From assembly GCF_040954645.1 (NCBI RefSeq), contig NC_092804.1:148003108-148067107 (forward strand): DNA of 64,000 nt, given 5' to 3'. Source of the DNA: Diabrotica undecimpunctata. Taxonomy: Eukaryota > Arthropoda > Insecta > Coleoptera > Chrysomelidae. Within the stretch, counting starts at the first letter, position 1; each line of letters opens with the position of its first letter. This document shows, one piece after another, positions 1-12,306 of this stretch. The position numbers were made by a program, and so were the translations under genes. Under the pieces are notes generated by a model. The model did no database searches. It saw nothing but the letters and a program-made list of their open reading frames with translations, and was not told the DNA's origin.

Positions 1-252
1 CCGAGGACAGTTAACAACAACGTGTTAACCATGAACGTGTTTTTGAGCAACTTGGAAAATCTGAAAGTCAACCAGACAAGAACAGCGTTGCATCTTGGCT
101 TAAAACGAACTTCCTGGCAAAGAATTCTGAAGGAGCTGGGTGCATTTTCGTATGTAATTCAGGTACATCAGCAATTATATCCCAAGGATTATCACAGTAA
201 ACGAACATGTACAGTAGACGAGCTCTCAACATACAATCACAAAAACAAATAA
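1..252 (+). pseudogene. HTH remnant of a mariner-like transposase
   Basis: An open frame enters from the left edge and runs to a stop at 252. The region around TALHLGLKRTSWQRILKEL looks like the second helix-turn-helix of insect Tc3/mariner-type transposases, and the following QVHQQLYPKDY resembles the usual linker after it. No DDE catalytic part follows, so this is an isolated N-terminal fragment or the end of a copy lying mostly outside the window. The family call rests on motif resemblance only. Confidence 0.4.
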
Positions 253-558
253 TTTCCAAATGTATTTTGCTTTCACTTGCAACTAAACTACGTACTAACA
301 GACCTAAAAACGTCTACTAAGGTTCTGAAGGTCAGGCTTTAAGCGCTGTAAGTCACAAAGAAAAGATCGTTGTTTTGTGTATCATATATGACACCCTGGT
401 ACCTAATGGGGTTATGCACTATTCTATCTAAAATTTTGTGGTAAATCCAAATCTGTCTTCACAATGGCTATTGGGTTGGGAAAGTAATTTACTCCTTCAA
501 GTGAATGTAATACGATTTTATTTTCTGATATAAGAGCTAGGCTTATTTTTGCCTTAAT
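253..558. other. AT-rich spacer, nothing recognised
   Basis: No coding pattern, RNA gene or repeat boundary could be supported here. It separates the HTH remnant from the left end of the Sola-like transposon. Confidence 0.5.
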
Positions 559-593
559 ATATCGACTGGTCCAACGAAGACTGTAGTAACTCA
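559..593 (+). repeat. Left terminal inverted repeat of Sola-like element
   Basis: This 35 bp sequence is the exact reverse complement of 3350-3384. It marks the left end of the transposon. Confidence 0.85.
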
Positions 594-3380
594 AATTTTC
601 CACTTTTTGAGTTACGAGCGCAAAACAATAAAACATAATGATATCTTCCCCAGGAAAGAATCGTATCTCAGTAAACGTAGTTATGCAACCAATATTACGT
701 GTAAGAGTTTTATAGTATCTCCGATTTATGAAAAACAACCGTAGAAAATCATCGTATCTTGAGTTACAATAGTCTTTGTTGTTATCTGAGGCGATAGCAT
801 AGGTATCGTAACATGAGTTACTACGGTATTCTGCGTTAGTTTAAGGTTATGTTCAAAAGTTTAGCTTTGTTATAATTGCCATAATGTGTTCCAGAAGTGA
901 GTTATTATTGGAATTAGCTGAGAAAGCGTATAAAAACACTGAAACGGATATTTCTTATCGTTCTTTTGAAGGTAAATTTATAATAAACTTTATTTAAAAT
1001 AATAACAGCAAAGTAAAAACCTACTTATTTTTTAAGGTAAACATATTGCTGAAAGTATTGTAGAAGAAAGCAAATACAAAAAGGCGAATGAAGATCCTGG
1101 TGAGCACGAGACTGATATTAATCCTGAATGTTCTACAGGTTGGTTTAAATTCCGCATGAAAAAATATTACGTAGGCATTTACCTCATTTTTGTTTAATTT
1201 TAGTAAGCTTAGAAGAGAATAAAGCCAATAGGAATGAAAATGAAATAATTGAGAAGGAAAGCGATGAGGAACCATTTCATGCAGACTCTGATACTGACCC
1301 AGATTACATTCCGACAGAAGACAAAAACATCCCTGAAGTAATAATTGAACCTAATAAGAATATAACTAAAGCAACCACAAATAGAAAGAGAAGAAGCAGA
1401 GGCAATATAGAGAGAGTAAGTAGGAAAAGAATTAGAGACGTTAGTAAGTGGGCGGATGAAAAATCTAAAACAAGTCTAAACCTGAGACTTGAACATGAAA
1501 ATCGAAAAGCTATTCAAATTAAAGGAAGACAGATGGGTGCACCATGCGCAAACACATGTAGACTAAAATGTGCTACCAAAATAGCTAAAGAAGATAGAGA
1601 CCTTTTTTTCTGAAACCCTTTCTTGAAACCCTTAACGTTTCAGAAACTTGGATCACTACAGCATTAAGGAAACTGAAAGATGGTGGATCATTAGAGGAAG
1701 ATAAACGTGGAAAGCACACTAACAGACCACATAAACTATCACCAGAACTTATAGACAACGTAAAAAATCACATAAATCAGTTTCCTGTAGTACCTTCCCA
1801 TTATACCCGTAAGAATACGATGAAGATGTACCTTGAAGAAGGGCTAACTATCCAGAAAATGTACCGATTGTACAACGAGCATTGCGAAAAAAATAACATC
1901 ACTACAGCTGCCACGTCACGCCAGTATAGAGATATTTTCAATGAACAGTTCAATATTGGGTTCTTTAAACCAAAAAAGGATCAGTGTACTGTTTGTTCTG
2001 TTTTTAATAGGGCTAGTGATGCTGAAAAAGCAAAATTGCTCGAACAATATGAGTCCCATATGAAAAACAAAGAAGTTATCAGAAACTTAAAATACATAGA
2101 CAAACAGCTTGCACTAGATGATAAGAGCTTGTGTGTGGCTTGCTTTGACCTTCAAAAGGTTTTAGCTACCCCTTTGTCTAACATAAGTGATTTTTACTAC
2201 AAAAGCAAATACTCTACATATAACTTTACAGTTTATGATGTTGGAAATAATCAGGGTTACTGCTATGTATGGCACGAGCAGGTGGCTAAAAGAGGTCCTA
2301 ATGAAATTGCCAGTTGCCTCTGGAAATTTTTAGATCTCAAGGCACAACAAAGTGTTAAAACGATAATATTCCACTCAGACAACTGTGGGGGACAAAATAG
2401 GAATCGTTTAGTGTTTTCGATGTTTGCTTTTGCTGCTGCTCATTTTCATATTGATATTATTCACAGATTTCTGGAAAAAGGCCACACTCAGAACGAGGGT
2501 GACAGTATGCATGCTGTTATCGAAAATGCAAAGAAAAGGCAATCGGTTGTATATGTGCCAGAACAGTGGGTTACATTAATTAGAATGGCTAAAACTACAG
2601 GAAGAGTTTATGATGTTACGGAAATGTCCCAAGATAATTTTTTTAATTTTAAAAAACTGACTGATACCGAGAATTGGAAACTTGACAACGAAAAGAAATC
2701 AATAAAAGTTAGCAAAATACGAGAAATAAAATTTTCGCATGAACACCAAAATTCTATAATGTTTAAATACGAATTCGATGATGGTTTTAGAGGTTGTGAC
2801 ATAAAATTAAATCGAAAATGCAGAGGACGGCCTTCCACTACTATCAAATTTCCACCGAAACTGTATGATGCACCATTACCAATTGAAGAAAAAAAGCTAA
2901 AAGGATTACTGTGGCTGTGTAATACTGGCAAAATACCCACAATGTACCATGGATTTTATAAAAATCTTAATTCAAAGAGTTATGTACCTCCTAAAGTCGA
3001 GCTCGAAGTTGATTCAGTTGAGAGCGAAGAAGAGTCGGATGAGGAAAATTGAATTAAAATATAAATCTGCAAATTATATCTGTAGCTTCTTCAAAATGTA
3101 GCATTTTATATAAATAAAGTTAAGAAACAAATAATTCTGGTATTTATTACTTTAAAAATATCTCCATCGAAAACTATAGCAACTCATTCAAAAGTCACTT
3201 ATGACCATTTCTGTCTTAAATCTGTTTTACCCTTGTAAGATCATTATTAAAAGTATCACTTAATGCTATAAAAACATCCATTTAATAGATTAATGAATTT
3301 TGGTAACAGTGTAAATACATTTTTATAATTATCTCAATTACACAAAAAATGAGTTACTACAGTCTTCGTTGGACCAGTCG
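563..3380 (+). mobile_element. Sola-like DNA transposon with 35 bp TIRs
   Basis: Positions 559-593 and 3350-3384 are perfect inverted copies (outer end ATATCGACTGGTCCAACGAA on the left). The outermost ATAT is its own reverse complement, so it can be read as a 4 bp target-site duplication (559-562 and 3381-3384) with the element at 563-3380. The interior carries one multi-exon transposase-like gene on the plus strand. Sola elements make 4 bp duplications, which fits; the superfamily name is inference from that and from the protein type. Confidence 0.7.
884..3052 (+). pseudogene. Sola-like (DUF7869-type) transposase, frameshifted
   Basis: Proposed exons are 884-971, 1037-1138 and 1204 onward, joined by plausible GT..AG introns that keep phase. 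Exon 3 starts with an acidic, lysine/arginine-rich region (DSDTDPDYIPTED, then RKRIRD). At about 1612 the frame breaks with signs of a small deletion, then resumes and is uninterrupted to 3052. The intact 410-residue part holds a CTVCSVF knuckle near residue 55, the FHSDNCGGQNRNR block near 185 and EKGHTQNEGDS near 220. These blocks typify a protein family common in insects and cnidarians and thought to be transposon-derived. The D and E residues in them are candidate catalytic residues. An acidic tail ends the protein. A diverged second copy lies at 45.4-46.4 kb. Confidence 0.65.
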
Positions 3381-3384
3381 ATAT
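3350..3384 (-). repeat. Right terminal inverted repeat of Sola-like element
   Basis: This 35 bp sequence is the exact reverse complement of 559-593. It lies about 300 bp beyond the transposase stop codon. Confidence 0.85.
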
Positions 3385-4630
3385 GTAATATACCTATTAA
3401 CAACTTTTCCTAAATTTTGAAAGAAAAAAAAAATACGTTTTTAAGATATGATTTCTGTTTTGCATTGTGTTTAGTGGAACATTTTACATTGAAAACCTAT
3501 TTTTGAATATTTTTTTGAGCATATCGAGACGCTAGACAGCAAAAAGTGATAAAATACGGAAACAATTTTTTCCTGAAAAAAATTGTATTACTTAAAAGAT
3601 TTTAGTCCTAGAAGATTAAAATTTCACACACAATATTTTATAGTAAAGATACGCCTGTATAACTAGCAAAATCGACAGTGGTCGCCTGAGCAACTTTATA
3701 TACTAAAAGTTTTTTAAGAGTTAGTTATTTAGGTAATAAAATTTAAATGATATTAAATTAATTAATATAAATCGAAATATACAATAGAAAATACAATTCT
3801 GTATATTTTAAATAATTGTAAATAATAAAACACCACAATAGGTACACAGTTCGAAAAACTGAAAATTTCAGATATTCGCATGTTCAAGCTGTTTATTAAA
3901 TTACCCTACTTGCTATCTACCTACATTCATTCTCTATCTGAACAGCGTAAAGCGTTTAGCACAAGCGAAACTTTATAATTTGTCGTAAAGCTCTTGGGAT
4001 ATTTTAGTTTTAAAACAGAATTTCAACGGCATTTACTTTTTTATTGAGAATTACAGTATTCGTATTAACTCGTATATTAACTACATCAAACATTAAAAAC
4101 TTAATTTAAATATTAAATAAAGCTATTCAATGTTTAACGATGTAGATAATAAAATACCTATGGACTAACGTTAAAAAATGATATATTTTTAAACATATTT
4201 AAATATCGTATTCCCAAAGCTTTCCATATTAGGCTAAATAATTGCCTCCATTTTGCATTGCCAAAACAGTTAGTTCTATACTATAAATTCAATAGGATTG
4301 TCAGGGCAGACATTTTGTAGTTCGTTAACACTCGGTGGTAAGCGGCTATATATTTATTTCTTTATTAGCACACAAATCCACTTCTCAATTATCATTTTTG
4401 ACGGTTATATCTGTTGGAAGTCCGAACTAGAGAAGGTACACTCGCCTTGTTGCGAAATTTATTATTTAGTACCACTTGCAGCTTATCCGTGCCATTGAGG
4501 TATACCCTGAATGCCAATAGAGAAGCAGGCGGACACCGTTATTTCTTTTCGAAAGTAATATTCTTAATGCAATACGGCAACATTGTGAAAACTCACCCAC
4601 AAATAACCATTAAAATCAGGTGGGTGGTAG
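3385..4630. other. AT-rich spacer, no gene seen
   Basis: This stretch is low-complexity, AT-rich sequence without a convincing ORF, RNA or repeat end. Confidence 0.5.
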
Positions 4631-4636
4631 TATTTC

Positions 4637-5620
4637 ATGAGCGTACCGTCGGGTAACATCATGGCATCAAAACCAACATGCAGTACATCTGTTAATAAAC
4701 AAAATAAAAAAAGGTGGTTGTCTGTGAGAGAAAAGCAAATGATAAAATCGGTTGATCAGGGATTGCGTAGAAGATATCCAGATATGCTTATAGAGGACGT
4801 CGCTGCATTGTCTGGAGACTTAACGAAAGTATCGGCTCGTACGGTTTTCCGAATAATTCAAGGTAACAAACCTATCCAAAAACCAATCCATAAAGGATGT
4901 GCAAAAATTGTATTGGACGATAGTACGAAAAGTATAATCCGAAGAAAAGTTCATGGATTTTATTTTAGGAACGAACTGCCCACGTTAAAGGCTATTCACG
5001 AGAAGTTAATGCAGACGCAGATGATACTTTAAATAAAATATCCATGAGAGTATTACAAAGAACTGGACTTTCGGTATGTGAAGAGAAATCGGAAAAGTTT
5101 GTAGATGGAGAGGGACGAATTAGTGATATGGCGGAGAAAATATTTGCAAAAAATTCGTGATTTTAGACGACTTGGTGAAAAATTTATTATACGGACGAAA
5201 CGTTGTTGAATGAGGGTCATACGAAATCCAAAGTATGGCAAGACTTGAATATTAAAAGTGCGTGACAGGTTTTCATTGAGGGACTTTCAACCGGCTTAAA
5301 AGCACCCTCGGGCAAAGGAAGACGTCTCATTATAACGCACATTGAAAGTGATTCAGGTGTTTTACAAGATGGTTTAAATGTGTTTACCTCAATCAAAACG
5401 GGCGATTATCATGAGGATATGAATTCGGATGTTTTTGAAAAGTGGTTTTCATCTATACTGACTCTTGTAGATCCCGGTTTGGTAATTATAATGAAAAATG
5501 CACCTTATCGCAGCCGTCGTATGAAAAAATACCGACTTCTGCATTTCGAAAGGCAGATATAATAGATTGGTTAAGAAGTAAAAATATAGATTTTGATGAA
5601 TCCATGATAAAGTTAAGTTT
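4637..5620 (+). pseudogene. IS630/Tc1-type DDE transposase relic
   Basis: An N-terminal frame of 131 codons has HTH-like content (EKQMIKSVDQGLRRRYP, then SARTVFRIIQ). It breaks at about 5033 and continues through several frames. Recognisable later blocks are YTDETLLNEGH (first catalytic D), GDYHEDMNSDVFEKWFSSIL and MKNAPYRSRR, where the usual second catalytic D is replaced by K. The sequence stops before the final E block. The order and wording of the blocks match the intact protein at 60534-61838, so both likely belong to the same broad family. It is clearly inactive. Confidence 0.65.
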
Positions 5621-5816
5621 GGTGTGTAATTTCGATATTGTTTTTATATTTCTGGTTCCAATTTTGATATTAGGTACTTTTCTAAATGTAATATTTGTCA
5701 TTTTCAACTGTATCAATTTTATTAATTTATTTAACTAATTTATTAATTTACAAATGTATTATTTGTATACTTATTTGTTAAACCTGGTATATATGGTAAA
5801 GAGTGGTACAATTTTT

Positions 5817-6195
5817 TTAGTTATGTGTTGAAATTTCTGTTTGATCTGTCGTTATGACTTGTGAGACACCCAAAATAAGTCTATTTAGAAGGTTCGCTGG
5901 AAATGAATTCTCTAACATGATCGTTTTAATTTTTTTAAGACCGGCTGTTCTATATGCAGGATGTGACAAAGTTATAATCCTACTTTTCGTAAACGAATGT
6001 ACTGAGAAGTAATTAATAAACCTATTGCTACATATGGGTTTTCTATACCATTCTGTTTTTAGAACGTTGTTTGAATCACAATGTAATATCATATCTAGAA
6101 ATGGTATGCAGTTGTTGTTTTCTAATTCTACTGTAAATTGCAAGTCTGGACAGTAACTGTTAAATATGTGTAGTGTATCCATTATTATGTCTTTA
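5817..6195 (-). pseudogene. Penelope-like element RT fragment
   Basis: The 121-residue minus frame contains NNNCIPFLDMILHCDSN, then TEWYRKPICSNRFINY. This is the signature of the C-terminal part of Penelope-like reverse transcriptases (a phrase of the type PFLD, then YRKPT). It compares well with the PLE at 42.1-44.4 kb, which has NKLNFLDMTISRN and YRKPTQTD. No GIY-YIG domain or other RT motifs were found next to it, so it is a short relic. Confidence 0.6.
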
Positions 6196-6523
6196 AAAAT
6201 GGGACACTAAATGCTAACTTGCTAATACAGCTTTCAATTATGTCATCCAGTATAAAGTGGCATAGAATTGATGATATTTCGTTTCCCATGGTGTACCATG
6301 TATTTGTTTGTAATACACACCATTGAAGACCAGTATGTTTAAGTCAAATATGAAGGATAGTATTGTTACAAATGAATTAAAATCTATTAAGCTGTGTTGT
6401 GAGATGTTTTTCCATTGTTTTTTTTTATAGTATTTATGATTTGCTGTAACGACAAGCTGGTGAACAATGACACTACATCAAACTTACCAACACATAATTT
6501 GGGGAAAGTTTGAAATTGTTGAT
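6196..6523. other. Spacer between PLE and LINE relics
   Basis: Nothing recognisable was seen. The right edge meets the 3' tail of the neighbouring minus-strand LINE. Confidence 0.4.
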
Positions 6524-8870
6524 AAAGGAGCTATCTATCTATCTATATAAGGATTTTTACAGCTGTCGCCGCCTTCCTTCTTTCAGCCAACGTCTCCAGT
6601 CCTTTCTGTTCTGCTATTCTCCATCTCTGAGGTCTAGTCTTTCCATGGCCTCGTCCACTTCATCCCTCCATGATCTTCGGGGTCTACCTCTTTTCCTCCT
6701 TCCTATTGGGCTCCAATCCGAAATCTTTGCTACCTACCTTGTATGATCTGTTCTTCTCACATGTCCATACCAAATTAAACGTTTTTCTTCGATGTAACTA
6801 AGTATGTCTTGTTCTACTGCCATTCTTCGTTTTATCTCCTCATTTTTGATGCGATCCATTTTTGTCACTCTGCAACTTCTTATCATGAACCCCATTTCAG
6901 TTGCTGTGATTTTGGAACTGTTTCGTTTATTTATTACCCAATTCTCTGCTCCATAGGTCATTATAATGCGTACCAAGGTGTTATAAATTCTCTTCTTTGT
7001 ATTTCTGGCAATCTGTCTATCCCACAGTACCCCGTTCATTTGTTTAATACATGTTCTTGTCTGTGCTAATCAGCTGGTTATCTCTTGCTCGGTGGTTCCA
7101 TTTTTTGAGAGTATGAATCCGAAATATTTGAATTTGTCAGTACCGTTAATTTCCCTATTATCGTCTATTTCCAAGTTTCTTACTGGTTCTTGCTCTGTTG
7201 TTAAATATTCGGTCTTTTCTAGATTTATTTCCAGTCCATTTTTTGTGTATTCCTTTTCTAATTCTTGGAGCATATAGCACAGATCTTCTTCATCTTGTCA
7301 TCTGCAAAGCTTAATGTGTACAAGTAGTTGTCCCGGATTGGTATTCTCATCCCTTCACATTTCCTTTTCCATGGTTTTAATATTTGTTCGAGGAATATCT
7401 TGAAGAGTGTCGGAGATGTAGAGCATCCCTGCAATAAGCCTTTTGTGGTCTTAAATTTGTTGGAGTATTTATTGCCGGTTTTAACTCTTACCTTGTTGTT
7501 GTTGTAAAGGTTTTTTACGGCTTCTATTAACCTCTGAGTTATTCCGATTTCCTTCATCGTGTTTCATAGTTGTTTTCTGGGAACCGTGTCATACATCTTT
7601 TATAAATCTATGAATGCCATGTGTACTGGTCTATTTTGTGCAATTTTTTTTTCAATTAATTGTTGGAGTGTATATATGTGGTCTATGCAAGATCTTCCTG
7701 CCGTGAACCCAGCCTGATCTTCTCCGATTTTATTTGAGATAGATTTTTCCAGTTTTTCTTTCAGTATTTTTCCATATAACCTGCCCATACATGCTATCAC
7801 ACTGATGCCTCTGTAGTTCCCGCATTTCTTTTTATCTCCCTTTTTATGTATCGAGGTTATATATGCTTTGGACCATTCATCTGGTATTTCGTTCAGGTTT
7901 ATAGCGTTACTGAACATTTCGTGTATAATTCTGTGTAGTTTGTCCGTTCCGTACTTAATCAGTTCATTAACGATTCCTCCTGGTCCCCCTAATTTTTTGT
8001 TCTTTAAAGTCTTTATGGCATTCTTTACTTCCATTAATGTTATCTCAATCTGTTCTCCATTCTGATTTTGTTGTTGTTCCTGTTGTGTGTCTGTCTCTAT
8101 GAAATCTGGGCGGTTTTCTGTGAGTAGTTCTTTATAGTAGTCTTCCCACTCTTTTTCTGATATGTATTGTATTTGAACCTTTTCGTTGTTATTCTTCCTT
8201 AAAGATTTCAGTATTTTCCAGGATTCCGAATTCCTTGTTCCTCCTATGTATTGTTCAATTTGTGCACTTGTTTCTTCCCATTCTTCATTCTTTTCTTTGC
8301 CCTTCTTCGTTTTACTTCTCTGTTTTTCTCTTTGTACTTCTGTGTATCTTCTGGGGATTGGGTCCTCATACTTTTCTTCTCTTCTTTGTTTATTTTTACT
8401 TTGTGTTGGGTATTTCTTTTCTCAAGTTTCCCCAAAGCTTCTAATGCCGCCTTTTTTATGCTGTGTTTGACGTGCTCGTACGTTTCTTTGACGTTTCTGA
8501 AACCGAAATCCTGTAACTTCTGGTCCAGTTTTCTCTGGTAAGGTCCCTTATGGATTCCTCTTGAAGTAAATTTATGTTGAACTTCGTTTCTTATTCTTTC
8601 TGTTTATTTTCTACTTGGTCTTCTTCGTGTTCTTTCTTTCTTCTAGTTTGGGTGTTCAACGTGTAGGGAAACCCCATTTGTGAAATAATTAATCGGTGGT
8701 CAGTGCCACATTCGGCTCCTCTCTTTACTCGTGTATCTCTAATTTTGATAGTACTACTTTTGCTGACAATTATTTAATCGATAATGAATCTGATGTTTCT
8801 CGTTGTTTGATAAAGTATAAATACACTCCTGAATTTTATATATTTTTTGTATTTTTGTCTATATTTAACC
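6524..8870 (-). pseudogene. RTE-like LINE (endonuclease end, RT, C-terminal tail), decayed
   Basis: Read on the minus strand, it begins with the end of an apurinic endonuclease domain (VKRGAECGTDHRLI near 8740). A charged linker follows, then RT motifs: KNKKLGGPGGIVNELIKYG, KKGDKKKCGNYRGISVI, QAGFTAGRSCIDHIY, GLLQGCSTSPTLF and SFADDKM. The C-terminal segment is typical of insect LINEs (IRRMAVEQDILSYIEEKRL, WYGHVRRTDHTR, SPIGRRKRGRPRRSWRDEV), with a stop near 6557. A short (TATC)n tract at 6527-6548 is the 3' tail. Several frameshifts split the ORF, including an altered YADD (FADD). The 5' end is missing. Confidence 0.85.
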
Positions 8871-8879
8871 TGTAATCAA

Positions 8880-9800
8880 GACCTTTATTTTCTATCATGG
8901 TGCTTTATGAACCGTTATTAAAAATGATGAAACATAAATGCACATCATTTCTTGTGTTTTCGCAAAATAAAAGATCTCGGAAATTGAATTTTCACATGAA
9001 ATACTTAGGACGGAATCGCAAGAGAAAGACGGTACCATTGATATTAATCACTTCCAAATGGATGCCTACCTATATTCTTTTTAAGTCGCAGTTCCCATTA
9101 ATTTAATTTCTTTAATTTCTTTTGTCTCTAATTTATTTCCTTTCTATAAAGCGCAGCAAATGTACATTTTATACACCGGCGCTTCTCTTCAGTCACGAAA
9201 CATTTAAAATTAGGCCAATTTTTTAATGAGTAATAAAAATGAAATACGTAGTTTTATATCTAAATTAAAAATTTTAATTATACAGTCTAACAACGTAATA
9301 AAGATGGTTTTTTCGTTTTTAATTCAAAACGAACTATAGTGCTTATTTATGTTAAAATAGTACAAATATAGAACTCAAAAGACATTTCTTAATGGGAATA
9401 TAATATGACACGAGCTTGAATAATTAAATTTATACGTTTCTCTATATGTTTCTCAAAAATAGTAAACTTAATGTAACTCATTAATTACCATGATCTCCAT
9501 TTGCGAATAAAGCACCTGCGTCCTCACAGAATCGTCATGTTTATTCATTAATCCGTGAGTATTAAATGACATTCATGTTAGTTAGCTAATGTTAGTATGT
9601 TAGCTAATATAATCAAGTATCACAATTGTAGAAAGTGACTCATGTTTTAATTATTTTTTTTGGACCAGTAAAATTGGACGTTTACCCAATTCCATCTCCA
9701 GAACGTCCAGGACTTTCTAGCCCTTCTGACAAAGAAAAAATTTGTTAAACATTTTTTGTCTTGTTATTGATGCATGATAAATAACTTTTACTATTTAAAA
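8880..9800. other. Spacer, possible terminal exon inside
   Basis: No transposon was recognised. One short segment, 9669-9777, is listed separately as a doubtful exon. The rest is AT-rich. Confidence 0.35.
9669..9777 (+). CDS. Doubtful last exon of a host gene
   Basis: A pyrimidine run (TTATTTTTTTTGGACCAG) provides an acceptor-like AG at 9667-9668. The frame after it reads LDVYPIPSPERPGLSSPSD and ends at a TGA. Its proline/serine-rich composition is unlike the surrounding AT-rich junk. A polyadenylation-like AATAAA follows near 9802, although that is also the tail of the adjacent LINE. No upstream exon was found, so this is weak. Confidence 0.15.
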
Positions 9801-11174
9801 ATAAAGTAGAGTAGAGTATTTATTTAACTACATAACAGATACAAATATTGTTTGTAGCAAGTCAAAAAAAAACATACTTAGTATTAAAAAAGGAATATAA
9901 AACGTAACTTAAATATATACAAACAAGAACACATATTAAACAGAAAAACATTTTTATGGCAAAGTTACGGTAAGCAGTTCAGTGGATGTTCTGCAATGAG
10001 TCATATATTCTTCTGAGTAGTAACAACAATGTTTTAGAAGATATTTTTTTATAACTTTATCGAAACTATTACAGCTTAGCTGTTTTATACTTTTTGGTAA
10101 AATATTGTAATAGTTATAATTAAGATTATTTTTTTCTGAAAGACTTAATCTACAGCGATTTGTTCGTAGGTAGTGACAGTTTCGCGAATTATGAAGATGG
10201 ACATAAGACTGCTTTATTAAATGGGCACGTTTTCTATTTATTTCAGTTAGAACTTAAAATATCAACAGAGTAGGTAGCGGCATAATTTTGAATTTGATAA
10301 AGAAAGGTCGGCAGTGTTCTAGATAACTAATCCCTGCTAAAATCCTGACAGCTTTCTTTTGCATTCTAAAAATTTGAAGTGCATTTGTTGAATTACCCTA
10401 TATAATTACACCATAGTTTAGGTGAGAGTGGAATAAAGAAATATATGTAATTTTTAATGTTTCAAAGTTGACAACCCTTGCTAGTCGACGAATAACAAAT
10501 AATGAACTTGATAACTTTTTCTTAAGTTGTGAGATATGAGCTGACCAGTTGAGTCGATTATCTATGGTTATTTCCAATAGTTTAACAGTCTCTTTGATAA
10601 CTAAATCATTGTGTAAATTACTTGCAGATATAAGTCAATGTTGCGTTTTATCAAAGTTAAGTTTTAGTTTGTTGGCAGCAAACCATAAGCTAGATTTAGT
10701 AGAAACTTCCTCATGAAATATTTTTAAATCATCAATTATTTTTTCGTGATATAAAGTATGCCGTATCATCTGCGAATGGTATGGTTTTGTACGGAGATAT
10801 GAATTTAGGAAGATCGTTGACATAAATAATAAACAAAAGAGGTATTAAGACCGAACCTTGTGGGACTCCATGTTTTATGGATATAAAATCGGAGAGATGA
10901 CCTTTGGACACTGCTACATATATAAGAAGTTATAAGCTTAAAAGGGATACCTCTGATTCTATAGTAATTTAATTTGTGGAGCAAAATGTCGCGTGAAATG
11001 CAATCAAAAGCCTTCGACAAGTCGCCAAGAAAATTGCTGTGCGATTGCAACATTCAAGCCCCTCAATAACCTCGCTCACAACATTAAATACGGCGTTCGT
11101 AGTAGAACGAGCACTTCTGAATCCAAATTGTGAATTGCTAAAGTGATTATTTGACTTAAAATAAGAACACAATT
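9800..11174 (-). pseudogene. Jockey/CR1-like LINE, 3' half (RT palm, thumb, tail)
   Basis: On the minus strand it continues the RT that begins right of the ribozyme array. Blocks seen are SNSQFGFRSARSTTNAVFNV, DLSKAFDCISRDILLHKL (motif A), ANKLKLNFDKTQH, ITIDNRLNWSAHI, KITYISLFHSHLNYG and FRMQKKAVRIL. All are typical of jockey/CR1-clade elements. The YADD box region is damaged, with frame changes around 10780-10860. The 3' end lies near 9805, with a short GTAGAGTAGAGT repeat as tail. The frame joins in register with the 5' half once the array at 11175-13886 is removed. Confidence 0.8.
11163..11174 (+). repeat. Target-site duplication, left of ribozyme array
   Basis: AAGAACACAATT here matches AAGAATACAATT at 13884-13895 at 11 of 12 positions. 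The first three bases may belong to the array end, so the secure duplication is about 9 bp. Confidence 0.7.
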
Positions 11175-11284
11175 TGTGTAAAAGATATAATCTTTTAGCG
11201 AAAGCCGCTATCGCTTTATTAAATTAAATGGCCAAATATATGGCCTAGGAGGACAAATTCGTTAAACTTCCCGTGCTCGAATCG

Positions 11285-11349
11285 GTATCAATAAAGTGTT
11301 ATGATCATTTCGGCCTAGCCCAGCCTCATCAGACACTTTGGACTGATAC
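11285..11349 (-). ncRNA. Type I hammerhead ribozyme, unit 1
   Basis: In minus-strand order: GUAUCA, loop GUCC, AAAGUGU (helix I 5' side), CUGAUGA core, GGC..GCC helix II, GAA, AUGAUCAU (self-complementary helix III), A17 cleavage residue, ACACUUU, AU, UGAUAC (helix I 3' side). All invariant core bases are present. The helix I internal loop base (GUCC) differs from most other units (GCCC). Confidence 0.9.
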
Positions 11350-11603
11350 AACTTCAAACTCGGAAAGTCCAACGAATGTCTCCCAAAACTTCACTACAAC
11401 AGTAGTTAGCTACAAAGGCGCCACCTGCTTTGGCGGCCGTGAACGAAAACGATATGATAATATCGTTTTCTGTATCCTCTGCGCTATGCGAAATGTGTAA
11501 AAGATATAATCTTTTAGCGAAAGCCGCTATCGCTTTATTAAATTAAATGCCCAAATATATGGCCTAGGAGGACAAATTCATTAAACTTCCCGTGCTCGAA
11601 TCG

Positions 11604-11668
11604 GTATCAATAAAGTGTTATGATCATTTCGGCCTAGCCCAGCCTCATCAGACACTTTGGGCTGATAC
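11604..11668 (-). ncRNA. Type I hammerhead ribozyme, unit 2
   Basis: The motif is the same as in unit 1, with GCCC in the helix I internal loop. Core CUGAUGA, GAAA and the UA cleavage dinucleotide are intact. The unit also carries a GAACAAAAAC variant downstream that recurs only in the last inverted unit. Confidence 0.9.
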
Positions 11669-11922
11669 AAATTCAAACTCGGAAAGTCCAACGAATGTCT
11701 CCCAAAACTTCACTACAACAGTAGTTAGCTACAAAGGCGCCACCTGCTTTGGCGGCCGTGAACAAAAACGATATGATAATATCGTTTTCTGTATCCTCTG
11801 CGCTATGCGAAATGTGTAAAAGATATAATCTTTTAGCGAAAGCCGCTATCGCTTTATTAAATTAAATGCCCAAATATATGGCCTAGGAGGACAAATTCGT
11901 TAAACTTTCCGTGCTCGAATCG

Positions 11923-11987
11923 GTATCAATAAAGTGTTATGATCATTTCGGCCTAGCCCAGCCTCATCAGACACTTTGGGCTGATAC
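11923..11987 (-). ncRNA. Type I hammerhead ribozyme, unit 3
   Basis: The core and all three helices are intact, with the GCCC internal loop. Confidence 0.9.
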
Positions 11988-12241
11988 AAATTCAAACTCG
12001 GAAAGTCCAACGAATGTCTCCCAAAACTTCACTACAACAGTAGTTAGCTACAAAGGCGCCACCTGCTTTGGCGGCCGTGAACGAAAACGATATGATAATA
12101 TCGTTTTCTGTATCCTCTGCGCTATGCGAAATGTGTAAAAGATATAATCTTTTAGCGAAAGCCGCTATCGCTTTATTAAATTAAATGCCCAAATATATGG
12201 CCTAGGAGGACAAACTCGTTAAACTTCCCGTGCTCGAATCG

Positions 12242-12306
12242 GTATCAATAAAGTGTTATGATCATTTCGGCCTAGCCCAGCCTCATCAGACACTTTGGAC
12301 TGATAC
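12242..12306 (-). ncRNA. Type I hammerhead ribozyme, unit 4
   Basis: The core is intact. It shares the GUCC internal-loop variant with unit 1, three units away. Confidence 0.9.

Noticed and set aside
424..738. 104-codon minus frame
   Set aside because: It crosses the left TIR of the Sola-like element and has no family motif; a chance ORF.
8186..8541. Overlapping hydrophobic plus-strand ORFs
   Set aside because: They are the antisense of the Lys/Arg-rich LINE linker and do not represent membrane proteins.
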